Source of the DNA: Haladaptatus sp. DYF46
Lineage (GTDB): Archaea; Halobacteriota; Halobacteria; Halobacteriales; Haladaptataceae
NCBI RefSeq assembly: GCF_021083305.1
Contig: NZ_JAJFAY010000009.1
Coordinates: 62,001 to 126,000 of the forward strand
Length of the DNA: 64,000 nucleotides
Reading direction: 5' to 3'
Position numbers and translations under genes: made by a program. This document shows positions 54,601 to 62,765 of the stretch, piece by piece (the first letter of the stretch is position 1; the number at the start of each line of letters is the position of its first letter). The notes under the pieces were generated by a model that was given only the letters and a program-made list of their open reading frames with translations, was not told where the DNA came from and made no database searches.

Positions 54601-54752
54601 AGGGAATCACTCGTGGTTCAGTGCAGGCGTTTTCCTAGAAAATGTTAGTACACTCATTTAGATAAGTTTTTCGTAGGTTACCCAGTTTATTCAGATTGGT
54701 GTTTAGGAGTGAGTCAAAAAGAGTACAAAATGCAATTAGACCGAACGACTAG

Positions 54753-54989
54753 CTATCGAGTGGTACCAGGAACGAGATCCCAGACTTTCTCCGTCGCGAT
54801 ATACTCGCCATCCTGCTCTTCGATGTATCCTTCTGCAAGCGCCTCGGCTATCGCCTCGTCCAGATCGCCATCAAAGCGGCCATGCTACCCTGCTATGACG
54901 CCAATATGATCACGATCAATCGTCGGCAGGTTTTGTCCACCCGTGTTGTGTTCGACGATTCGGGCGATGATCGCGGCATTTTCGCTCAT
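54753..54989 (-). pseudogene. small acidic gene with in-frame TAG
   Basis: The frame from the ATG at 54989 to the stop at 54753-54755 has 79 codons and one internal TAG at 54885-54887. It reads MSENAAIIARIVEHNTGGQN, LPTIDRDHIGVIAG, stop, then HGRFDGDLDEAIAEALAEGY and IEEQDGEYIATEKVWDLVPG. Composition before and after the TAG is equally haloarchaeal, and the second part resembles a winged-helix end. So one base change probably inactivated it. Just upstream lies a TTAGTA palindrome (55037). Confidence 0.6.
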
Positions 54990-55036
54990 GTCAAATGATG
55001 GTACCCGAACGTCGTTAAATCGGTGGGCGATACTAG

Positions 55037-55053
55037 TTAGTATTACATACTAA
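55037..55053. promoter_or_regulatory. TTAGTA-N5-TACTAA palindrome, copy 3
   Basis: TTAGTA-TTACA-TACTAA is a perfect 6-bp inverted repeat, 48 bp upstream of the gene at 54989 (minus). Sites of the same form lie at 30948 and 37358. It should bind a dimeric regulator. Confidence 0.6.
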
Positions 55054-55124
55054 CTTACGAGCGACCGATCCCAGATGTACACTCTCGATCGACACAGTCA
55101 CTTCTTCGATTGTAGAGCGCAAGA

Positions 55125-55835
55125 TTACGAGTCGTGCTTCGCATCCCTTACTCCGCGAATAGTTTCCTCGACCGTCCCAATACCGGCCTCATGGAGCACA
55201 TCACCGACAATAACCGTATCAGTAACATTGGCCATCCGATACGCTGACTCGTAGTCGTGAATCCCGCCACCATAGAAGAGCTGTGCTGATGAGAGTGTAT
55301 CTCGCACCGCAGCGATGACAGTTGGATCACCAAGCATGCCAGAATACTCGAGATAGACGATCTGCTGACCGAGGATCTGTTCGGCGAGTTCAGCATACGC
55401 AACGACGTCATCTGCCTCAAGGGTACAGTCCGCTTGGGTGAGCGTCGCAACTGACGACTCTGGATTCAGGACAATATAGGCTTCTGGATGCACGGATTCC
55501 CAGTCGAGATTTGATGAGCGAACCCATTCGTGGTGTGCTCCTGTGATCCACAGTGGATCATCGGCATTCAGAACGATTGGAAGTAGGTATCCAGAGAGTG
55601 CCTCGATCTGAGATGGCGATGGGCAATAGGTCGGCTCGACGAATACTGGGATCTTCGTAGACGCGAGTGCATCGAGAACTGACTGAACGTTAGACTGGGT
55701 GACGTTGGTGGTGCCACCGATTATGATTGCGTCTGTGCCCGTGTCCGCGATGTCAGCATAGATATCCCCATCGTGGAGTGGTTTGTCTGGGTCGACTTTC
55801 GTAACGTGATCCCACTGTGCCCACACAGCCGCCAT
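55125..55835 (-). CDS. geranylgeranylglyceryl phosphate synthase
   Basis: 236 residues from the ATG at 55835. VWAQWDHVTKVDPDKPLHDG, DAIIIGGTTNVTQSNVQSVL, VFVEPTYCPSPSQIEALSGY, WITGAHHEWVRSSNLDW and QLFYGGGIHDYESAYRMANV are the substrate-loop motifs of archaeal GGGP synthases. The enzyme joins glycerol-1-phosphate to geranylgeranyl diphosphate, the first step of ether-lipid assembly. Core genomes usually have one copy elsewhere, so this could be a second copy carried with accessory DNA; the window cannot tell. Stands alone beside a HAD remnant. Confidence 0.9.
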   Translation of the reverse strand: MAAVWAQWDHVTKVDPDKPLHDGDIYADIADTGTDAIIIGGTTNVTQSNVQSVLDALASTKIPVFVEPTYCPSPSQIEALSGYLLPIVLNADDPLWITGAHHEWVRSSNLDWESVHPEAYIVLNPESSVATLTQADCTLEADDVVAYAELAEQILGQQIVYLEYSGMLGDPTVIAAVRDTLSSAQLFYGGGIHDYESAYRMANVTDTVIVGDVLHEAGIGTVEETIRGVRDAKHDS

Positions 55836-56016
55836 AGCTTACTTTAGTACAATCATACGCAAACCGCTTTCCCTCTGTTTGTATCGAGTTACAAGCCTCC
55901 GTGATTTGCGTACAACACTTTCACTCCAGGAATAGCCCAATCGGGATTGTTGAAATCCGATAATCTCGACGCCTTTCACGCTGAAATAGCCGTTAAGTAG
56001 GAGGGTGGGTGAGCAG

Positions 56017-56346
56017 TTAGAGTATATTTGTAAGAGCAGTCAATCGTTCGATCTTATAAGTTGGTTCATCAATTGAGCCCAAGCTATTCCGATGCTCACG
56101 TCGCACAACTACTGAATCAAGTCCTGCGCGATGTGCCGCAACCACGTCATCTGGACTATCACCAACGTAGAGTGCTAGCCGGGTTCCGAGATCATCTAAT
56201 GCACGTTCGATGTAGTGAGGGTCTGGCTTCCGGCGCTGATATCTCTCGACTGTCGGTTCACGGCCATATATCGTCTCAAAGTGGTCGTCAAGATCGAAGT
56301 GATCGATCAGGAATGACCAACGTGCGGGAACAGCGAATAGAACATC
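56017..56346 (-). pseudogene. HAD-like hydrolase, C-terminal half
   Basis: The minus frame reads DVLFAVPARWSFLIDHFDLD, ETIYGREPTVERYQRRKPDP, HYIERALDDLGTRLALYVGD and SPDDVVAAHRAGLDSVVVRR. KPDPHYI and YVGDSPDDVVAA are motifs III and IV of haloacid dehalogenase phosphatases. A stop stands directly before DVLF (56347-56349) and motifs I and II are missing. The gene is thus truncated at its 5' end. Confidence 0.75.
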
Positions 56347-56529
56347 TCATAGATGCGACCCGGCGAGAATACGAAGAGCTCGTCACTTGATCGTGCTGCT
56401 GAGTTCTATATTCAGATGCGGAGAAACACTATGGCCGTTCCCAACGGTGCATTCGCCGACTACATCACACGTATTAATGAGGGATATTTTAATAATATTA
56501 ATGCTGTCCTTATATAATGCATAATCCCA
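56347..56529. other. no gene recognised
   Basis: A short, A+T-rich segment before the end of the STAND gene on the minus strand. It probably carries the gene's terminator. It also marks a base-composition boundary. Confidence 0.4.
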
Positions 56530-59016
56530 TTAGTATTTGCGAACACCAGTATGTCTATATTTTGGAATGGATGTTCTACGCATAAAAATAGGATCGATAT
56601 CAATTAATTCTCTAGCTTTTGTAATGTACTTAAGACCTTTTTCATTATCGATTCCTTCATACGAATGTCCGAGATTTATCAATGCGTGAGCATTATATTT
56701 ATCAATCTCCAATGATTCTCGGAGTTTTTCCCGTCCCATCTCTAATTCTCCATCTTCTATTAATAGTGATCCAAGATGGCTAAGAAGCTGCTGAGAGGTC
56801 GGAATTCGATCGATGCCTCGCTGCACAGTTTCGATCGCTTTATCTTGCTCGCCTTTATCTCTCCAAGCTAAGCTGAGATTGACGTAAGTAAAAGGCCATT
56901 CTGGATCTATTCTCTCGGCTCTTTTCAATAATTTAACTGATAAATCTAATCGGTTTTTATGCCGTAAAATATCTCCTACAAGGTTTAATGACTTCACTGG
57001 GTATCTCTGAAGAGATATTGCTTCCATTATATTATCAACCATCTCCTGTGTATTTATATTTGAATCTGTATTTGATTTTAGCTCTTCAAACATCATCCAA
57101 GCCTTACCATAGTAAGCTGGGCCAAATGATTCATCAATCGAAATTGCTGCCTCAAATTGGTTGATTGCTTCATCTCTTCGATTTTGATATCCTAAATTGA
57201 CTCCATAGCTATGGTAGGGAAAGGGAGTAATGGGATCAGCACTGATCGCCCGTTCATATATGCTCTCCATCTTTTTACTATCTTTATTAGAATAATATTC
57301 TGCCAAATGTGTTAGAATTTCCGCTATGTCTGGTGCCTCATTCTCTGTAATAATCAGTAACTCCTGCATATCATCAATTTGGATCCCCAGGATATCTAGT
57401 CCTCTAATAACTGCTAATCGTATTTCTGTAATTGCTCTCTTATCAGGAAAAGGTACATTTGGAAGGTAAGAGTTAACTTCTTTTGTAAAGAACTCAATAA
57501 TTTCTTCTGAATAATTTTCAGCATTTCTTTGGACCGCTTGTAGTTGTGTAGCATGAATCTGGTATGTCTTTCCAGTTTCAATCGGTGAATCTGACTTCTT
57601 AAATTCAAGCCAGCCCTTTTGGTGTAGTTCGTTAACCACTAAGTCAAATTCCCTTTTTTCTCTTCCAAAAATTTCTCGAAAAATTCCTTCGACCAATGTG
57701 TCAATAGGCGGTAATGTCAAATCATATAATAATTTGCATGATTCTAAAAGAACAATCTGATTTTCAGATTCTTGTTGAAGTCCTTGGTGATGAGACTCCC
57801 ACATCTTTTCGAGTGTTTTCGGTAGCTCAAGTATTTCTGAACGAGTTAGTGATTTTCCTTGATATTGCTTTCCAATAATCTCTAAATATAGTGGGGCTAC
57901 ACTTCCTTGGGCTTGATCATGCAATATATCAATAGTCGAATCACCAATCTCAATATCATATCTGTCGATAACCTGTTGTGTCAGTTGTTTTGTTGAATTC
58001 TCATTCCATTCGTTAACCCTCACAACCATGAATTCTTTCCAAAGTCCTTGCTCATTAATTGGATCTCCAGGAATAGCAGAAATATTCCCAGAGTCGGACG
58101 TCACAAAAATATGCAACTCATGTCCTGAATCGGAAAGATTGGTTTCTAACCTATTTATCACGGAGTTAAAAGCTCCGGCGCTTCCTCTTTCTTCAAGATT
58201 CTGGAGATCATCCCACAGTAAGAGAACATCTCCTTCAAAGTTTTCGTAGGAGATGTTCTTGGTATCCATCGGATCAGATATATTATTAGGCACAAACACA
58301 TAATCTACATCCGGTATATCCTTGAGGAGATGATGAATAGTTCTAGTTTTTCCCGAGCCTTTTGGGGCTAGTAGAAGTGTCTTGTTAGTAAATGAGAGTT
58401 CGGGGAGAGAGTCTCGAGAGATATATTCAGTTTCAGATGATGGCTTGATAAAGGAACGCAGGCTTGGATGATCTTCTGGCATGTCAAATATTGTGTATGG
58501 CCTGAAAGGACCAGCTTGATCAACTAATATTGAGAGTTTTTCCTCCAAGTCATGTAGCTGTTCCAAGACTTCGTTCCCTTGAGCTATTTGTAATTCAGCC
58601 CCTAAATCAGTTCCAGCTAATTTAGAACAGAAAGATGATACCGTCTCTTGATATGCAATTAATAAACACCGTTTGAGTGTTTGGCGCGATGTTTCATTTA
58701 ACTCCGTCTCATTATATGACTCAATTTTTGTGACAAGGATCTCAACCGCTTCTTCAGCACTTGATGTAGATATTTCTACATCGCTGACCTCTTTTGCGAT
58801 TACATCCCATCCATATGCGATACCAAGCAGTTCTGGTTCATCATTATCATCTGCTACTCGTCTGAGTTGGTCTCTAAATTCGGTATGAAACTTCGTATCT
58901 AAATGCGAAATTGAGTCTGAAATTTCTGCTGTCCTTATTCGATCTCTTAGTATATCCCCGCCTATCTTCAATCCAACTCCTATTAGCTTCCATGGGATCG
59001 AACCACTAGGGCTCAT
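56530..59016 (-). CDS. STAND-type NTPase with TPR repeats, candidate defence gene
   Basis: 828 residues. Residues 1-165 are a helical N-terminal domain of unknown type. The NTPase core has Walker A APKGSGKT (217-224), Walker B DVLLLWDD (263-270) and a sensor strand HIFVTSDSG (302-310). A winged-helix-like part follows (about 430-500), then at least five TPR repeats (about 560-810; for example DEAINQFEAAISIDESFG). Such N-domain/NTPase/TPR proteins act as signal-sensing switches, many in antiviral defence. The gene is far richer in A+T than all neighbours, suggesting recent transfer. No separate effector gene is adjacent, so the N-domain may be the effector. Confidence 0.75.
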   Translation of the reverse strand: MSPSGSIPWKLIGVGLKIGGDILRDRIRTAEISDSISHLDTKFHTEFRDQLRRVADDNDEPELLGIAYGWDVIAKEVSDVEISTSSAEEAVEILVTKIESYNETELNETSRQTLKRCLLIAYQETVSSFCSKLAGTDLGAELQIAQGNEVLEQLHDLEEKLSILVDQAGPFRPYTIFDMPEDHPSLRSFIKPSSETEYISRDSLPELSFTNKTLLLAPKGSGKTRTIHHLLKDIPDVDYVFVPNNISDPMDTKNISYENFEGDVLLLWDDLQNLEERGSAGAFNSVINRLETNLSDSGHELHIFVTSDSGNISAIPGDPINEQGLWKEFMVVRVNEWNENSTKQLTQQVIDRYDIEIGDSTIDILHDQAQGSVAPLYLEIIGKQYQGKSLTRSEILELPKTLEKMWESHHQGLQQESENQIVLLESCKLLYDLTLPPIDTLVEGIFREIFGREKREFDLVVNELHQKGWLEFKKSDSPIETGKTYQIHATQLQAVQRNAENYSEEIIEFFTKEVNSYLPNVPFPDKRAITEIRLAVIRGLDILGIQIDDMQELLIITENEAPDIAEILTHLAEYYSNKDSKKMESIYERAISADPITPFPYHSYGVNLGYQNRRDEAINQFEAAISIDESFGPAYYGKAWMMFEELKSNTDSNINTQEMVDNIMEAISLQRYPVKSLNLVGDILRHKNRLDLSVKLLKRAERIDPEWPFTYVNLSLAWRDKGEQDKAIETVQRGIDRIPTSQQLLSHLGSLLIEDGELEMGREKLRESLEIDKYNAHALINLGHSYEGIDNEKGLKYITKARELIDIDPIFMRRTSIPKYRHTGVRKY

Positions 59017-59812
59017 TTTCTCTTAAGACTGTGCTCATTGAATCGATAAATAAGTTCCTTTCTCATAGGATTGTTAAGAAGATCTAGTTTCAACCAGCAC
59101 CAACCGGAATAGATCACACGATACCAAGTAGTACGAAAACACTAGGTCAACTACTATGAGTGAATATATCGCAATTCGCATATTTAAGTGAAACACACGG
59201 TGGTTCAATTATAATTTCGTAATAGGGACTCAAAATCGGACCTCCACTAGGCAATACCACAGAAACAACTGTACTCAGCAGTAGTTGAGAAATACTTCAA
59301 GGGGGTGGCTAGCGTAAATGTTGTGACCAGTAGTTGGTGTAGTGCGGCTCACGGGAGTCCGCCAGGACCCTGTATTTTGATATCCTAGTCTTTCCCTCCC
59401 GGTGACCGCGGACCCACCCACGGAGGTTGGGATGGTTCCACTCGACACAGATGCTCTTCTCTTGAACCGTGGCCGACTCGGGACGCTTCCTCTTGAAGTC
59501 AGCAGTCCGGCGTTCTCCTTCGGCCGCTCGATGCACTCGTACAGCTCTCCACCGACGTTCGCCGCTTCCGCGAGGATTCTGAAAGGGGGGTTCTTGAGAG
59601 GACGCTAAGCAGTAATACCATCCTCTGTGAAACCCATTATTAGTACAATACACTAGCCTGCGATTACCGGCAAGGCATAGTCACAAATTTAACAATCAGA
59701 TTAGGTTGAAGACCAAGTAAGCGTCGCACATAGATTGGATTGGCACTCCCAACCGATTCCACTGCCGCTTATCGATTTCAGGAGTAGTAGCTCTCAACCC
59801 TTAATTAGCTGT
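59017..59812. other. intergenic with a G+C-rich unidentified remnant
   Basis: About 59017-59300 is A+T-rich with no gene, and should hold the STAND gene's promoter. At 59309-59653 a much more G+C-rich block is open on both strands (minus frame includes GERRWRAVRVHRAAEGERRT). Neither translation resembles a family I know. It may be a decayed transposon piece. From 59654 nothing is seen. Confidence 0.4.
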
Positions 59813-60418
59813 TCACAACTCCACGGCACTCATCGACTCAATAATATTCGCTTCCGTGGGCGCAGCGAGATACGGCTCAATCGCATCATAGCTTGACCAC
59901 CCACCGAGCGCCATCACAATCCGCGGTGACACGTTCTCCTCGACCAGCAGGTGATTCGCCCAGCAACGGCGCAAATCGTGGGTAGACACTCGCCGATAAT
60001 CGTCGTTATCCGTTTCGTCGGCGGCGTGGTCGGCAGCGTTCTCGACCCAGTACTGGACAGTGCGTTTCGACCGTTCAATCAGGGGGTCATCGCCCCGAAG
60101 ACCGGCTTGCTGGACATACCGATTGATGGTTGCCTCAACCTCGACCGGTAACCATGTCTCGCGTTGCTTCCCGCCTTGGTAGCTTCCAGTCGTGTCCTTT
60201 CCGTTCGTGACTTCGAGTTCGTAGTGGCGGCCGTCGTCCATCCGCGAGATGTTCGATGGCGTGACGCCCAGCACTTCCGTGACACGAAGGCCACAGTCTC
60301 CCATCAGGCGAATAGCGATTTCGTGTTCAAATGAGTCAGCGGCGCGCGGAATCGCGCGGTATTCCTCGCGACTGAGCCAGACATTGAACGTCCCGTCTTT
60401 GTTCCGTTCCGTCCTCAT
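59813..60418 (-). CDS. minimal tyrosine recombinase (integrase)
   Basis: 201 residues, catalytic domain only. GDCGLRVTEVLGVTPSNISR has the first Arg, VSTHDLRRCWANHLLVEENV has HxxR, and ALGGWSSYDAIEPYLAAP has the tyrosine; the His before it is Trp here (GGW), a common variation. Short integrases of this type are carried by haloarchaeal plasmids and viruses. The arm-binding N-domain is missing, as in related proteins. It is the only recombinase in the window and may have moved the nearby STAND gene or toxin-antitoxin pair. Confidence 0.88.
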   Translation of the reverse strand: MRTERNKDGTFNVWLSREEYRAIPRAADSFEHEIAIRLMGDCGLRVTEVLGVTPSNISRMDDGRHYELEVTNGKDTTGSYQGGKQRETWLPVEVEATINRYVQQAGLRGDDPLIERSKRTVQYWVENAADHAADETDNDDYRRVSTHDLRRCWANHLLVEENVSPRIVMALGGWSSYDAIEPYLAAPTEANIIESMSAVEL

Positions 60419-60643
60419 TGCGTGTTACTCATGATTTTCGTGCAATATAGAGGTTGGGGACGGCGCTATCGATATGTTGAATCAGCTGATTTCGGCCGTT
60501 TCACGGGTTGGAGAGTGATTGGTTTGCACGTTTTTGGATAAACACGAAATCCGATAGTGGCAGGGAATTATTTATTGGATGTGACTGAATTGGATCGCAC
60601 CGGGTAACATCTTTACACGATGGGGCTCCTATCTAGTGGTGTG

Positions 60644-60922
60644 ATGACCCAGAAAACCGCCCGGATCGTCCGGGAGCTCCACGATGAACCTCACATCGAG
60701 GGAAGCCGTCTCACCGTCCGATACATCAAAGAGCGCGTCGAAGGGCTCGGTCTAGAACCTCAAACCGTTGCCGATCGTCACAATCTCGACGTGGCCGACG
60801 TGTATCACGCGCTCGCATACTACTACGACCACCCCAAGGAAATGCGAAAGGTCGAGCAGCGCCGTCAGGTGCGCATCAAAGAGAGCGCCGAGACGGCAAT
60901 CACCGGCCCGGAGAATTTGTGA
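60644..60922 (+). CDS. DUF433 antitoxin
   Basis: 92 residues from the ATG at 60644 (MTQKTARIVRELHDEPHIEG). RLTVRYIKERVEGLGLEPQT, VADRHNLDVADVYHALAYYY and DHPKEMRKVEQRRQVRIKES match DUF433, a MerR-like DNA-binding fold used as antitoxin. It precedes the DUF5615 gene by 12 bp. An upstream ATG at 60620 is possible but unneeded. Confidence 0.88.
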   Translation: MTQKTARIVRELHDEPHIEGSRLTVRYIKERVEGLGLEPQTVADRHNLDVADVYHALAYYYDHPKEMRKVEQRRQVRIKESAETAITGPENL

Positions 60923-60934
60923 GGGGCTTTCACT

Positions 60935-61279
60935 GTGAGCTTTCGTGTCCTCCTCGACGAGAACGTTGAGCGGCAAGCAATGCGGATGCTGAACAAGATG
61001 GGTCATGATACCGAGATGGTCGTCGATGTCGACGAGCTAGGTCCCGGCGCTGACGACGCCACGATTGCCGCCTATGCCAAGCGCAAAGATCGCCTTGTGC
61101 TCACCGTCGACGATGATTTTCTCACTGAAATTGACGAGACCGATCACGCTGGTGTGCTATTCCAGGTAGACGATCGTCTGACTGCCCATCAGGTCGCATC
61201 GATCGTCGACGTGATCGCTACCCATCTCGATCAAGACGAGATCGACGAGAAGGTCCATATCTCTACAAACTGGCTGTAG
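60935..61279 (+). CDS. DUF5615 PIN-like toxin
   Basis: 114 residues from a GTG at 60935 (SFRVLLDENVERQAMRMLNK follows). The acidic residues LLDENVE, DDATIAAYAKRKDRLVLTVDDD and FLTEIDETD outline the PIN-like active site (Asp/Glu). DUF5615 proteins pair with DUF433 antitoxins in many prokaryotes, and the two genes are here cotranscribed. The toxin is expected to cut RNA. Confidence 0.88.
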   Translation: MSFRVLLDENVERQAMRMLNKMGHDTEMVVDVDELGPGADDATIAAYAKRKDRLVLTVDDDFLTEIDETDHAGVLFQVDDRLTAHQVASIVDVIATHLDQDEIDEKVHISTNWL

Positions 61280-61465
61280 CGGTTCGAAGACCACAGTATC
61301 AGCGAGTTCTGTTTTCGGGGCTACGTGCACAGTCTGGTAGGACAACGTTCCCGACCATCCAGGAGCAGCCACCTACCACAAACATATCGGTGAGGATCGT
61401 TCGTTGATACCGAGTTCACCGGTGTGTTCGATGTATACGAACAATTCAAACAGAGGTAGACGAAC

Positions 61466-61882
61466 ATGAACACTAATACCCAATCCAATGAGCGAGTCCT
61501 GCACATTCGCTTCCAGCGAAGTGATGAAAAGCGTACCAAGGAGACGCTGAAAGCGATTGATCGCGGCGAGTCTCCTGAGCCATACTTCGAGACCGTCTTT
61601 CACGAGATCGAAGATCTCCAGACAGTAACGCGTCCGACCAGCCTGACTCTGCTGCGAACAATCGCTCGCGAGCGGCCCACAAGCATCCGAGCAACCGCCC
61701 GACTCGTTGATCGCGACGTGCGGCAGGTCCATCGAAATTTGGAGGAGCTCGCCGAACTCGGTGTGATCGATCTCGAAATGGACGGCCAGACGAAACGCCC
61801 GACTGTCTGGTACGATTCTATCGAGGTTGATCTTCCCCTCTTCGACTTCGATACAGACTCAGAAACGCCCGCCGAGGCGTGA
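61466..61882 (+). CDS. HVO_A0114-like winged-helix regulator
   Basis: 138 residues. HIRFQRSDEKRTKETLKAID at the start and LTLLRTIARERPTSIRATAR, LVDRDVRQVHRNLEELAELG, VIDLEMDGQTKRPTVWYDSI form a DNA-binding domain with the wing. This matches the HVO_A0114 type of putative transcription regulators in haloarchaea, often near toxin-antitoxin genes. It is about 190 bp downstream of the DUF5615 gene. Confidence 0.85.
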   Translation: MNTNTQSNERVLHIRFQRSDEKRTKETLKAIDRGESPEPYFETVFHEIEDLQTVTRPTSLTLLRTIARERPTSIRATARLVDRDVRQVHRNLEELAELGVIDLEMDGQTKRPTVWYDSIEVDLPLFDFDTDSETPAEA

Positions 61883-62101
61883 GGAAAAGCGTAATCGGCC
61901 ATAGTGTTAATTAGCGTAATTTACTGTCAAGGAACACATTTTTCGGACAGCTCCATACAGGCGTCCAAACTGTATAATACTACAAAACGTTACGGTAACA
62001 ATCGGTTCCACGAGGTCGACAGCAAATAACCAAACGTGGGAGGTGCTCTAATAGCTCACCTCTCCGCAGAAATCACCGCTTCTCACCTCCTTCCATGACC
62101 T
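61883..62101. other. no gene seen
   Basis: Short A+T-rich stretch. A possible terminator for the convergent regulator pair (61882 and 62102) lies here. Nothing specific. Confidence 0.35.
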
Positions 62102-62488
62102 TCAGTCGTCCTCTCTCTCATCCCCATCTGGAAAGAGTTCCGAGAAACGATCAACCAGCGCCTCAACCTGCGGATGATCAGTATACGTCACGTTTTTAGT
62201 AGACCGATCGTATTCGATGAGCCCTGCATCGGCAAGTTTCGGGAGATGGCAGTGCTGGAGTGAGACGGTGACTTCGTCCACTCTGTCCGTCAGAGCGGTT
62301 TCAAGGGGCGGCGTATCTTCCCAGGCACTAATATCAGCCGCTAACTCCTCAAGGGAGATCGGTTGGTTCGCCGTTTGGAGCCGTTTCAATACATATCGTC
62401 GCCGTCGGTCCGTAAGAAGACCGAAGAGGCGATTCATCTGTTCGGCGGTAACATCATGAGGTGGTATCTTCTCGAACTGATCTTCCAT
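62102..62488 (-). CDS. DUF7344 winged-helix protein
   Basis: 128 residues from the ATG at 62488 (MEDQFEKIPPHDVTAEQMNR). LFGLLTDRRRRYVLKRLQTA begins the helix-turn-helix, and HCHLPKLADAGLIEYDRSTK is the hallmark motif. The longer start at 62527 adds a Cys/Arg-rich stretch that does not fit. Divergent from the permease at 62766, which it may regulate. Confidence 0.85.
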   Translation of the reverse strand: MEDQFEKIPPHDVTAEQMNRLFGLLTDRRRRYVLKRLQTANQPISLEELAADISAWEDTPPLETALTDRVDEVTVSLQHCHLPKLADAGLIEYDRSTKNVTYTDHPQVEALVDRFSELFPDGDEREDD

Positions 62489-62765
62489 AGCTATGCTATG
62501 ATCCCTGAACCGGTAACAATTATTCATGATTATTCCTAGATGTTGTGGAAAGTACGGGTAGTTTTGAACTCATTATAGAGTGCTGATAGCCGCGACATCC
62601 ATCTACTGGTTTTCTAACTTGCTAAGCGGAAATCGACGCACGGGGCACGGCTGATCGTGTCACAGTATGCCTCGTTTCACTATGGTGACGATCGCTTGTC
62701 TACTGACCTCATCACAGAATGTGCTAGTCGTTGTACTTACGATGTTGCCTCGCTAAGTTTGATGC
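62489..62765. other. intergenic promoter region
   Basis: Divergent promoter space between the DUF7344 gene and the permease. An open frame (62657-63040) crosses the permease start but is out of frame with it and has no recognisable family. Confidence 0.4.

Noticed and set aside
27812-59610. 15-bp inverted match (CTTAGCGTCCTCTCA) as an attachment site
   Set aside because: A 15-bp match is expected a few times by chance in 64 kb, and neither place has further structure.
59309-59653. Minus frame as a transposase
   Set aside because: I could not match any TnpB or DDE motif, so I list only an unidentified remnant.
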